A DNA stretch of 5,513 bases, taken from positions 1-5,513 of the forward strand of contig JAMWDC010000164.1 in the NCBI GenBank assembly GCA_023819025.1. Reading direction: 5' to 3'. Shown one piece after another: positions 1-5,513 of this stretch. A model generated the notes under the pieces. It was not told the DNA's origin. It was given only the letters and a program-made list of their open reading frames with translations, and ran no database searches. Origin of the DNA: Candidatus Omnitrophota bacterium. GTDB taxonomy: Bacteria; Omnitrophota; Omnitrophia; Omnitrophales; Aquincolibacteriaceae. The number at the start of each line of letters is the position of its first letter. Within the stretch, counting starts at the first letter, position 1. The position numbers were made by a program, and so were the translations under genes.

Positions 1-323
1 GTAACACGGAAAACGATGCGGGTCAAAGGGAAAAAGAGAAAGGTTATAGGTAACAGGCGACGGGGAACACACTGCCGAAGGAAAAGACGTGAGATGTATG
101 AGGCAGGTGGCAGGAGTGGAAACAAAAACAAGAGAAAAAGAAAACGACAAAAACAAAAGATTCGGAATACGAACAAATCTTCAGGGAAAGAAAAATGCGC
201 GCTAAACGTCGAAGGCCGGCGATACCAACTTCGCTGAAACCGAGCTTCGGCCAATCGTAGTCAGAACCGAAAATTGAAATAACCCGCGAGGTCTGTCACC
301 TTTCCCATACGACCTGCCGCCTG
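1..323. other. Gene-free, strand-skewed region downstream of the thioesterase
   Basis: No convincing gene is present. The plus strand is strongly purine-rich, and much of 121-200 is almost free of T, so a transcript leaving the thioesterase gene would be pyrimidine/U-rich here. A plus-strand open frame (16-237) encodes an extremely basic, low-complexity sequence with no Shine-Dalgarno and no domain, and I read it as a by-product of the base skew. A decanucleotide ACAAAAACAA occurs at 122-131 and 147-156. GTAACA occurs at 1-6 and 50-55. An imperfect minus-strand hairpin (233 to 210) lies before an A5 tract (191-195, T5 on the minus strand), but the spacing is too long for a clear terminator. 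Confidence 0.6.
102..114 (+). repeat. Tandem GGCAGG repeat
   Basis: Two copies of GGCAGG separated by T form a short tandem unit with a 7-base period. The same GGCAGGT word appears on the opposite strand near 312-340, so the two clusters face each other across the gene-free region. The repeats are short and could be chance within G-rich DNA. Confidence 0.4.
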
Positions 324-340
324 CTACGAACTACCTGCCG
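312..340 (-). repeat. Direct repeat of CGGCAGGT across the thioesterase stop codon
   Basis: On the minus strand CGGCAGGT occurs twice (340-333 and 319-312), 21 bases apart, with a partial third copy GCAGG between them (324-320). The first copy encodes part of the C-terminal tail of the thioesterase and the second lies just after its stop. The gene end may therefore have been extended or rewritten by a repeat. Confidence 0.45.
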
Positions 341-815
341 TTTTGCTGCGTGCCTCTTCCCGCTTCCCGACGGAAAGCTTGTACGGTGTCACAAGTCTGC
401 GGATTTCATCCGGCACCCGGACCGGATGCATGTCCTGATCCACGAAAACGTGCCGGGTGAAGCCGGTAGCAATAAGCCTCGGCGCGGTCCCGCCTTTGCG
501 GTCCTTTTCCGATAACGTGCCATCCTTCTTAAACACCTGATACTCGAAACAAAGCGAACTCCGGCCCATCTCGCTCACACTGGCCCGGATGACCAGAAGA
601 TCATCGTAAGTGGTGGGGGAAAGATAAGAGATCCGGCATTCCGTCACAGGAAGAAAATATCCTCTTTTCTCGCAGTCGGAATACAGAATTCCGAGCGCAC
701 GGAAATATTCCGTACGTGCGGCCTCGAACCAGATAAGGTAATTCGCATAATAACTGATGCCCAGCTTATCCGTATCCGCATACAGGACCCGGTATTCGTA
801 ATCAAAATAGTTCAT
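324..815 (-). CDS. YbgC/4HBT-family acyl-CoA thioesterase (hotdog fold, 163 aa)
   Basis: This is a single-domain hotdog-fold thioesterase that hydrolyses an acyl-CoA or acyl-ACP; the exact substrate cannot be read from sequence. The N-terminal signature is clear: a first strand (6-12), then DTDKLGISYYANY (14-26). Asp16 aligns with the catalytic Asp of the 4-hydroxybenzoyl-CoA thioesterase/YbgC group. Next comes the long hotdog helix WFEAARTEYFRALG (29-42). Later strands include YLSPTTYDDLLVIRASV (64-80) and the family hallmark ATGFTRHVFVD (116-126). There is an unusual charged Gly/Lys-rich insertion between strands (about 99-112) and a basic tail (148-163), making it longer than the typical 130-145 residues. 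The start is supported by AGGGG about 11 bases before the ATG. In proteobacteria ybgC sits with tol-pal genes, whereas here it follows dnaJ. The family is confident; the name ybgC is used only as a family label. Confidence 0.88.
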   Translation of the reverse strand: MNYFDYEYRVLYADTDKLGISYYANYLIWFEAARTEYFRALGILYSDCEKRGYFLPVTECRISYLSPTTYDDLLVIRASVSEMGRSSLCFEYQVFKKDGTLSEKDRKGGTAPRLIATGFTRHVFVDQDMHPVRVPDEIRRLVTPYKLSVGKREEARSKTAGSS

Positions 816-863
816 GAAAGCTGCTTCCCCTAAAACATTTCAGCCCATTTTTTTCTTTCCCGC

Positions 864-890
864 ATTTTATCGACTCCAAGTACTGCGCAA
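864..890 (-). promoter_or_regulatory. Weak possible promoter for the thioesterase gene
   Basis: In the 79-base gap between dnaJ and the thioesterase, the minus strand has TTGCGC (890-885), a 15-base spacer and TAAAAT (869-864). The -10 box matches at 5 of 6 positions but the spacer is shorter than ideal. No terminator separates the genes, so co-transcription with dnaJ is equally possible. Confidence 0.22.
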
Positions 891-894
891 TGTT

Positions 895-2016
895 TCAAAA
901 AGAGTCCTTGATCTGATCGAAAAAGTTCTTCTTTCGAGTCTGGATTTTCTCGCCGCGGCACTTGGCATATTCCTGCAAGAGTTTCCTTTCCGCATCGGTA
1001 AGCTTGGTCGGGATTTCGATATCAATTCTAACAAACTGGTCTCCGCGCATTTTGGAATGCCCCAAAACCGGCAGACCCATTTCTTTAATTTTGAAAATTT
1101 TGCCGCCCGGCGTTCCTGAAGGGATTTTCAGTGAAGACTTCCCGTCAATTGTGGGAACTGAAATTTCACCACCGAATACCGCCAAGGTATAAGGGATTGT
1201 GACTTCGCAATAAAGATCAGCATCATGACGCTCAAAAACAGGATGGGATTTGACAATAACCTTGACATATAAATCCCCGCGCGGACCTGCAGCTTCACCG
1301 CTCTCTCCCTCACCAGTAATCTTCAAATGAGAGTTGGCGATCATCCCGGGAGGGATCCTGACCTTTAGGGTCCGTTTTTGTTTTATGCGTCCCTTGCCAC
1401 GACAGCGGGAACAGAGCGTCTCGATCTTCTCACCCTCTCCGTCGCAAGAGGGGCAGGTCCGGCGCAATGTGAAAAATCCCTGGGTCATTCGTAACTCGCC
1501 CCGGCCGCCGCAATCCTGGCATGGGGTACGCTTGGATCCAGCCTCAGCACCGCTTCCTTTACATTCGCCGCAGGTCTCGTGCCGCCAAATCTCAAGGGTT
1601 TCTTCTTTGCCGGTGAGGACATCCTCCAAGGTGATCTCCACAGCGGTTTCCAAGTCGCTCCCCCGTCGGGCGCGCTGGCGGCCTCGGCTTCCGGTACCAC
1701 TCCCGAAAAAATCCTCAAACAAATCACCGAAAATATCTCCGAACCCGGAAAACGCGTCGGCAAATCCTTCAAACCCCTGAAAGCCGTAACCGCCCAGGGA
1801 ATGTCCAAACTGATCGTACTGTGCCCTCTTTTCAGGATCGCTTAAGATGGCATAAGCCTCGGCCGCCTCTTTGAATTTTTGTTCGGCGGTCTTGTCGTTA
1901 GGATTCCGGTCCGGGTGATACTGCATGGCAAGCTTGCGGTACGCCTTTTTGATTTCATCGACACTGGCAGTACGTTTCACACCCAAGACTTCATAATAAT
2001 CACGTTTTGTTTCCAT
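895..2016 (-). CDS. dnaJ: Chaperone protein DnaJ, type I Hsp40 (373 aa)
   Basis: DnaJ delivers unfolded substrates to DnaK and stimulates its ATPase. All parts of a class I J-protein are present. The J-domain (about 5-70) has the HPD motif at 34-36. A Gly/Phe-rich linker follows (about 71-107) with repeated GF, FG and FF pairs. The zinc-binding domain has four CxxCxGxG repeats, with Cys at 149/152, 166/169, 188/191 and 202/205, all eight present. Two C-terminal substrate-binding domains follow (about 212-345). The length is normal. I chose the ATG at 2016 because it gives the usual short N-terminus before RDYYEVLG. An in-frame TTG at 2040 would add eight residues but has no Shine-Dalgarno. 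The ATG itself has only a weak site (GGGACGG, distant, or GAG very close), so translation may depend on upstream coupling. The gene follows grpE, most likely in the same transcript. Confidence 0.96.
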   Translation of the reverse strand: METKRDYYEVLGVKRTASVDEIKKAYRKLAMQYHPDRNPNDKTAEQKFKEAAEAYAILSDPEKRAQYDQFGHSLGGYGFQGFEGFADAFSGFGDIFGDLFEDFFGSGTGSRGRQRARRGSDLETAVEITLEDVLTGKEETLEIWRHETCGECKGSGAEAGSKRTPCQDCGGRGELRMTQGFFTLRRTCPSCDGEGEKIETLCSRCRGKGRIKQKRTLKVRIPPGMIANSHLKITGEGESGEAAGPRGDLYVKVIVKSHPVFERHDADLYCEVTIPYTLAVFGGEISVPTIDGKSSLKIPSGTPGGKIFKIKEMGLPVLGHSKMRGDQFVRIDIEIPTKLTDAERKLLQEYAKCRGEKIQTRKKNFFDQIKDSF

Positions 2017-2101
2017 GATCTCAAATTCCGTCCCTGTCAAAAAGTTTTTCGGATGGGACTCTCTTCAGGCCGGAATATCCGCGACGGACCACGGAGACGG
2101 C

Positions 2102-2818
2102 TCAAGTAATCTCGTCCTCTTTGTCCGGGGATTTCCCTTTAGATAGTGAGTCCTGGGATCCCGCCGGTGTGTCGGGGGCAACCCGAACCTTTACCCTGGC
2201 GGGACGCAACAGGCGGTCGTGAAGAAGATAGCCGGGCAAAACCTCTTCGACAATCTCATCCAGTTTGCCCCTTTCACGTACATATTCCACGGCTTCGTGG
2301 CGGTGGGGATCGAAAATCTCTCCGACGGAACGCATCCGGCTCAAGCCCTGATTCTTTAAGACTTCAAACAATTGCTTATAGACCATTTGGATCCCGGTAA
2401 GGATGCTTTGGGCGCAGGTCTCCGTTTTATCCTCGCCCTCATAACGTGCGTGGGCAAGGGCACGTTCGAAATTATCCAGGACCGGAATAAGTGAAATCAT
2501 AAGGCCTTCATTTGCGAACTTGACAAATTCATCTCTTTCCTTAGCCAGGCGTTTTTTGGCGTTGTCAAAATCCGCGGCCGCCAAAAGAAGTTTATCCTTC
2601 AAGGCCTCGAGTTCTTTTAAACGGGCAAGCTGATTTTCGTATTCGACTCGCGGAATTTCGAGGATCTCCGGACGTTTTTCGGTTTCCGCTTCCTGGGAGG
2701 CCGGCTGGGTTTTGTCTTTTGCTTTTTCGTTCAATTCGCCGGCCGAGGAACTCTCTCCACCTTTTGGCTCTTTTTTTTCTTCGGCTGGAGTTGTGTCAGA
2801 TCCGTCTTTAGGCCCCAT
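2102..2818 (-). CDS. grpE: Nucleotide exchange factor GrpE (238 aa)
   Basis: GrpE is the cytoplasmic exchange factor that releases ADP from DnaK and acts as a thermosensor of the Hsp70 cycle. The first 50 or so residues are charged and low in complexity (Lys/Glu/Ser-rich), as in many GrpE proteins. A long coiled-coil helix follows (about 56-103), then the short helices of the dimer core, including LIPVLDNFERAL (110-121). The C-terminal beta domain carries the family signature: GEIFDPHRHEAV (166-177), then PGYLLHDRLLRPARVKV (195-211). Residues 212-238 are a polar tail. The length is slightly above the typical 190-210 because of the two tails. The start codon lies inside the end of hrcA and is preceded by GGGA 5 bases away, with a further AAGGGGG upstream, all within hrcA codons. 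dnaJ follows after about 85 bases, with no dnaK in between. Confidence 0.96.
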   Translation of the reverse strand: MGPKDGSDTTPAEEKKEPKGGESSSAGELNEKAKDKTQPASQEAETEKRPEILEIPRVEYENQLARLKELEALKDKLLLAAADFDNAKKRLAKERDEFVKFANEGLMISLIPVLDNFERALAHARYEGEDKTETCAQSILTGIQMVYKQLFEVLKNQGLSRMRSVGEIFDPHRHEAVEYVRERGKLDEIVEEVLPGYLLHDRLLRPARVKVRVAPDTPAGSQDSLSKGKSPDKEDEIT

Positions 2819-3605
2819 AAATATCCCGACCCCCTTGATCCCATACTCGACTCAGAAATTTTGCCATTCGATCCACGCAAGAAACCGCACGACCGTAGCG
2901 CATCCTTGTGGGCCCAAGAACTGCAATCAGGCCGTATCTTCTTTCGCCGGAAAAATAAGCGATCGAGACGACCGCACACTCCGAAAGCGCAGAGACTTCG
3001 TTTTCCCGTCCGATGGTCACGGATACCCGGTCTCCCTCGGTACGCTCGGCGAGCAAATTCTTTAACTGAACTTCATCCTCCATGAAGGAAAAAAACTCCC
3101 GGACCTTCTGGATATCTTGAAACTCCGGCTGTTTCAGAAGGAAGGCGGTCCCCGTCACTAAAAGCCTCAAACGCTCCGGCTGATCAAGGTCTGCCTCGGC
3201 AGAACCTGGAATAAGCATGACCGTAACTTCCTCCGTTAATTTGGAAAGAAGCCTGCAGGCGTTATGAATGAATGCACCTGATTGCCACATGTTTAAGGGC
3301 GGGACTTCTTCGAGTTCCTGAAAGGCATTGCGCGGCAGATCCTCCGGCTGCAACGAATGATCCACATAATAACGGTATCCCAAATCCGTCGGAACTCTTC
3401 CCGAAGAGGTATGGGGATGGGTCAGGTATCCCTGTTCCTCGAGATACCCCATTTCGTAACGGACCGTGGCCGGTGAAAACGAGGCGTGATAGCGTTCCTG
3501 GTACCCGTCGGTGATCGCCTTGGAACCGACGGGTTGTCCGGTATCGATATAAAGATCGATCACACGGTTTAAAATCGACTGCTGTCTTGCACTGAGAGAC
3601 TCCAT
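2808..3605 (-). CDS. hrcA: Heat-shock repressor HrcA, shortened (265 aa)
   Basis: HrcA represses class I heat-shock genes and, in well-studied species, needs the GroE chaperonin to stay active. The N-terminal winged-helix DNA-binding domain (about 3-83) is well conserved. It shows the TGQPVGSK motif (22-29), the SPATVR..M recognition region (44-52) and the PHTSSGRVPTDLGYRYYVD signature (64-82). The C-terminal GAF-like part is also clear: a TGTAFLLKQPEF segment (151-162), an IGRE segment (198-201) and IAVLGPTRMRY (227-237). Family members are usually about 340 residues. Here the protein passes from VMLIPGS (129-135) to the TGTAFLL segment within about 15 residues, so roughly 75 residues of the inserted dimerising domain are missing while the frame stays open. 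The start is fixed by AGGGGTGA 5 bases before the ATG. The gene overlaps grpE by 11 bases, so the two are probably translationally coupled. The identification is firm; dimerisation and DNA-binding behaviour may differ from the norm. Confidence 0.95.
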   Translation of the reverse strand: MESLSARQQSILNRVIDLYIDTGQPVGSKAITDGYQERYHASFSPATVRYEMGYLEEQGYLTHPHTSSGRVPTDLGYRYYVDHSLQPEDLPRNAFQELEEVPPLNMWQSGAFIHNACRLLSKLTEEVTVMLIPGSAEADLDQPERLRLLVTGTAFLLKQPEFQDIQKVREFFSFMEDEVQLKNLLAERTEGDRVSVTIGRENEVSALSECAVVSIAYFSGERRYGLIAVLGPTRMRYGRAVSCVDRMAKFLSRVWDQGGRDIYGA

Positions 3606-3616
3606 GACTTCACCCC

Positions 3617-3640
3617 TGTTATGCAGCGGTTATGATAACA
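3617..3640. promoter_or_regulatory. Candidate operator: nested dyad and direct repeat over the hrcA -10 box
   Basis: On the plus strand GTTATG occurs twice (3618-3623 and 3629-3634), 11 bases apart, and is followed by ATAAC (3635-3639). This creates a perfect 11-base palindrome, GTTAT-G-ATAAC, at 3629-3639. It also creates an outer perfect inverted repeat, TGTTAT-N12-ATAACA, at 3617-3640. The element covers the -10 box and the predicted transcription start, where a repressor would block polymerase. It does not resemble CIRCE (TTAGCACTC-N9-GAGTGCTAA). It could be a diverged HrcA operator or the site of another regulator. Chance is possible because the half-site is short and shares bases with the -10 box. 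Confidence 0.4.
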
Positions 3641-3660
3641 AATTCATCTCTAAAATTCAA
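3632..3660 (-). promoter_or_regulatory. Sigma70-type promoter of the hrcA operon
   Basis: On the minus strand the -35 box is TTGAAT (3660-3655), followed by a 17-base spacer and a -10 box TATCAT (3637-3632). A TG sits one base before the -10 box, giving an extended -10 motif. The -10 box matches the consensus at 5 of 6 positions, the -35 at 4 of 6, and the spacing is ideal. The predicted start of transcription is near 3625, giving a leader of about 20 bases that carries the hrcA Shine-Dalgarno. This points to housekeeping-sigma transcription controlled by a repressor rather than by a heat-shock sigma factor. Confidence 0.65.
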
Positions 3661-3694
3661 AATCTGAACTGTAGAGGAGATTGGTTCGAAAATT

Positions 3695-4069
3695 TTAACG
3701 CGGGAGGTTTCGGTAAGCCTTCGCTGCTTTTGCAGCGTCCACTTGGGCTTTAATTTTTTGGGGTTCCGCAGCATTCGACACAGAGTTCACTTGTGCCGCG
3801 CTTTTGGCGGCTTGAACTTCCCTCTGCATTTTTTCAACTTGTTTTCTGACCTTTTGTGTCTCTTCTTCACTTAACTGCCTGGTTTCCCCTTCAACGTTCG
3901 ATGTACCGACATCGATATACTCCGGAACCGTTGATTCTGTCGTGTCCTGTGCCTCTTGAACCGCAGCATCTTCCTTCGAATTTTCCTCATTTTGGGCCCG
4001 CGCAGAATCCGAAAAAATGCTCCAACACCCAAGAATCATGACCCCTAAAAGAAATGTTTTTGCGTTCAT
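3695..4069 (-). CDS. Small secreted coiled-coil protein, unknown function (124 aa)
   Basis: No family is recognised. Residues 1-25 form a classical signal peptide: Lys4, a hydrophobic core at about 5-19, and a Ser-Ala-Arg-Ala end giving a likely SPase I cut before Gln26. An alternative reading is a lipoprotein with Cys15 (Ile-Leu-Gly-Cys), but that would leave an unusually short leader. The mature part has an acidic, disordered-looking segment (26-65). It is followed by a predicted helix or coiled coil (about 67-93, alternating Glu/Lys/Gln with hydrophobic positions) and a second Lys/Ala-rich helix (about 102-120). There are no catalytic motifs. The start is well supported by a GGGGG Shine-Dalgarno 6-7 bases before the ATG. 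The gene lies 75 bases after the lipoprotein stop and 89 bases before hrcA. It is likely periplasmic and might be structural or bind another envelope component. That is inference only. Confidence 0.75.
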   Translation of the reverse strand: MNAKTFLLGVMILGCWSIFSDSARAQNEENSKEDAAVQEAQDTTESTVPEYIDVGTSNVEGETRQLSEEETQKVRKQVEKMQREVQAAKSAAQVNSVSNAAEPQKIKAQVDAAKAAKAYRNLPR

Positions 4070-4111
4070 CGATTTCCCCCTTTGATCGTTTTAACCGAAT
4101 GAAATTTTTGC

Positions 4112-4139
4112 AATAAAACAGGAAGAACCGTTCCGCCTG
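4112..4139 (-). terminator. Weak intrinsic terminator-like hairpin after the lipoprotein gene
   Basis: On the minus strand, 6 bases after the lipoprotein stop codon, a 21-base element (4139 to 4119) can fold into a 9-pair stem with a 3-base CGG loop. It contains one C-U mismatch and one G-U pair, and is followed directly by TTTTATT (4118 to 4112). Position and U-tract fit a rho-independent terminator or attenuator between the lipoprotein and the small secreted protein. The stem is imperfect and only moderately GC-rich, so partial read-through is likely. Confidence 0.42.
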
Positions 4140-4144
4140 CAGGA

Positions 4145-5500
4145 TCAAAGCGGCGTGTAGGAGAGAAGGCTCCCCAAATCGGCTTTATTGCGCCGAAAAA
4201 GTTCAAGATCCTGGCGCCCGAGGATCCAGGGGGTTGTTTCTTCTCCGACGTAGAGACCCAAGTAATCATAATCCCCAAACCGATATCCCCTCATCACATT
4301 CACGAATTCCCGGAAAGCGAGGTTCAAGAAATAAAGCATATCTTCATGCAGAACAATCGGAGTATTGGAATAGTAATTGTAATCCTTGAGTGCGACCTTA
4401 AGTTCGAGGGAAAAATAGGACTTCTCTTTGTCGGACTGTGCGTGATACTGAAAGTCGGGTTTGATCTCATAAAAAGTGTTGCGGATGCGTTCATCGCTCG
4501 CAATGATTTCCTGAACCCGACGGGTGAGCTGTTGAGCGAGGAAAGGTCCGAGAAGGACTTCTACTGCCTCAAATTCCTGATCCCAATTCGGAAGGCTTTT
4601 TTCAAGTTTAAGCTGCGGAGGAAACTGGATTTTCTCAAAGAGACCTTGTTCATTCACACGCTGAAGGGGAATGATATTCAAGATGCGCCGTTTATCGCCT
4701 TGGACAGAAACCACAAATAAATACTCCAACAGTTTATTATCGCCCCATCCTGCAGGCAGGGCCTTAACATAGATCAGTCGCTTCCCTTTTTGAAGGAAAA
4801 TACTCCGCATCTCCAGGATCTTCCATTTTACCCCGACTTTTTCTTCAGGCAGACTCATCCACTTCTGCCACAAGGTCCCGTTCATCAAACCCGCCGGGAT
4901 CTGGCCAAAATACCTGTCCTGAACTTTATCCAAAGGCAGAATCGAGAGATCACGGAAAAATTTCTGCACGAAACGATGCCACAGGGCAACACGGTTCAGG
5001 CGAAGCTCGTGAATGATCCGCTTACGGTATTCACCCCGCGATATGTCCCAAACCCGGACACGCTTGATATCGTCCACGTAGCCTTTGAGAACAAGCTCAA
5101 GACCGGTCCTTTCCACGTCTGCAACCGTGAGGATATAAAAATCCAGGGGCTTATCCGTGCTCAAAATCACGCGGGAGATGGAAAAAAGGACATCTTCGAC
5201 CTTCTCCAAGGCCTCGGGAGACGGCTGAAAAAGAGACTCCACATTCCGGATCTTGCCCATCGCGATCGCGGCCGTGAAATCATCTTCGACGAAAAGTTTG
5301 GGAAGCGGAAGGAAGACATTGATGGTCTTGCCGACCAATTTTACTTCTAATTCTTCAACACCGTATTCCTTGCGGCAGATATCGATCAGGCATTGTTTCA
5401 GCTTGGCTTCAGGATAGCTCGGACGTGTACATCCCGGGGCGAGAAGCAACAGAAAAAAGTTGATGGCTAAAACAACAGCAAAACTGCGCGGGTTTTTCAT
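4145..5500 (-). CDS. Predicted lipoprotein of unknown family (451 aa)
   Basis: I do not recognise this family. The protein starts with a short basic segment and a hydrophobic stretch (about residues 7-22), ending in Ala-Pro-Gly-Cys with Cys24. This is a plausible lipoprotein signal, although Ala at -3 and Pro at -2 are not the commonest residues. Thr at +2 is not Asp, so in a diderm the mature protein would by default go to the outer membrane. The rest has no further membrane segment and looks like a globular alpha/beta protein with alternating amphipathic helices and strands. An acidic/aromatic C-terminal part (about 370-451) is rich in Tyr, Phe and Leu. Two more cysteines lie close together at 37 and 42. 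The ATG start is supported by the signal peptide, but the 13 bases before it contain no Shine-Dalgarno sequence, so translation may be coupled to a gene just outside the window. It is complete, with a TGA stop. Confidence is high that it is a gene and low on any function. Confidence 0.88.
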   Translation of the reverse strand: MKNPRSFAVVLAINFFLLLLAPGCTRPSYPEAKLKQCLIDICRKEYGVEELEVKLVGKTINVFLPLPKLFVEDDFTAAIAMGKIRNVESLFQPSPEALEKVEDVLFSISRVILSTDKPLDFYILTVADVERTGLELVLKGYVDDIKRVRVWDISRGEYRKRIIHELRLNRVALWHRFVQKFFRDLSILPLDKVQDRYFGQIPAGLMNGTLWQKWMSLPEEKVGVKWKILEMRSIFLQKGKRLIYVKALPAGWGDNKLLEYLFVVSVQGDKRRILNIIPLQRVNEQGLFEKIQFPPQLKLEKSLPNWDQEFEAVEVLLGPFLAQQLTRRVQEIIASDERIRNTFYEIKPDFQYHAQSDKEKSYFSLELKVALKDYNYYSNTPIVLHEDMLYFLNLAFREFVNVMRGYRFGDYDYLGLYVGEETTPWILGRQDLELFRRNKADLGSLLSYTPL

Positions 5501-5513
5501 GAGGATCAGTGAT

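Noticed and set aside
191..233. Intrinsic terminator after the thioesterase (minus-strand hairpin 233-210, then T5 at 195-191)
   Set aside because: The stem has a bulge and G-T pairs, and the T-run begins about 14 bases after the stem, too far for a standard terminator.
16..237. Plus-strand open frame for a 73-residue, very basic protein
   Set aside because: It has no Shine-Dalgarno and no domain, and its composition is explained by A/G-rich low-complexity DNA.
832..895. Inverted repeat AAACATT/AATGTTT between dnaJ and the thioesterase
   Set aside because: It is only 7 AT-rich bases with a loop of about 50; this is expected by chance.
1334..1780. Plus-strand open frame (148 residues) opposite dnaJ
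   Set aside because: It is antisense to the conserved zinc-finger and Gly/Phe regions of dnaJ; its Arg/Pro/Ser-rich content mirrors that coding sequence.
2014..2046. Perfect TTGACA (minus strand, 2041-2036) as a -35 box for a separate dnaJ promoter
   Set aside because: No acceptable -10 box lies 16-18 bases downstream; that position falls at the dnaJ start codon.
4388..4393. GAGTGC as half of a CIRCE element
   Set aside because: There is no matching GCACTC half-site at the right distance, and it lies inside the lipoprotein coding region.
4790..5350. Long plus-strand open frame (186 residues) opposite the lipoprotein gene
   Set aside because: It lies wholly antisense to a well-supported gene and has no recognisable domain.

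Overview
The window holds six protein genes, all on the minus strand, so transcription runs from right to left. In that order they are: a large predicted lipoprotein of unknown family (5500 to 4145), a small secreted protein rich in Lys, Ala and Glu (4069 to 3695), hrcA (3605 to 2808), grpE (2818 to 2102), dnaJ (about 2016 to 895) and a YbgC/4HBT-type hotdog thioesterase (815 to 324). Bases 1-323 hold no convincing gene. They form a strand-skewed, repeat-containing tail downstream of the thioesterase.

The organism is a bacterium. A lipobox-type signal peptide, an SPase I-type signal peptide and strong Shine-Dalgarno sequences fit a diderm (Gram-negative-like) lineage. The shortened HrcA, the grpE-dnaJ junction without dnaK and the unfamiliar lipoprotein suggest a poorly sampled phylum. 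A PVC-like or Omnitrophota-like uncultured bacterium is a guess from gene flavour only.

The core is a class I heat-shock operon. HrcA is the repressor. GrpE is the nucleotide exchange factor and DnaJ the J-domain co-chaperone of the Hsp70 DnaK. The usual order in many bacteria is hrcA-grpE-dnaK-dnaJ, but here dnaJ follows grpE after about 85 bases and dnaK must lie elsewhere. hrcA and grpE overlap by 11 bases. A good vegetative promoter (TTGAAT, 17-base spacer, TATCAT with an extended TG) lies just upstream of hrcA. The usual HrcA operator (CIRCE) is absent; instead, dyad and direct repeats of a GTTATG half-site cover the -10 box and start region.

The most interesting point is a pairing of two departures. 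HrcA is 265 residues instead of about 340, and the missing block falls inside the GAF-like domain where the inserted dimerising domain normally sits. The promoter also lacks CIRCE. Together these suggest a repressor with altered architecture that may read a different operator. The two genes upstream of hrcA are probably a separate unit or units, with a weak terminator-like hairpin between them. The thioesterase may be co-transcribed with dnaJ or use its own weak promoter.
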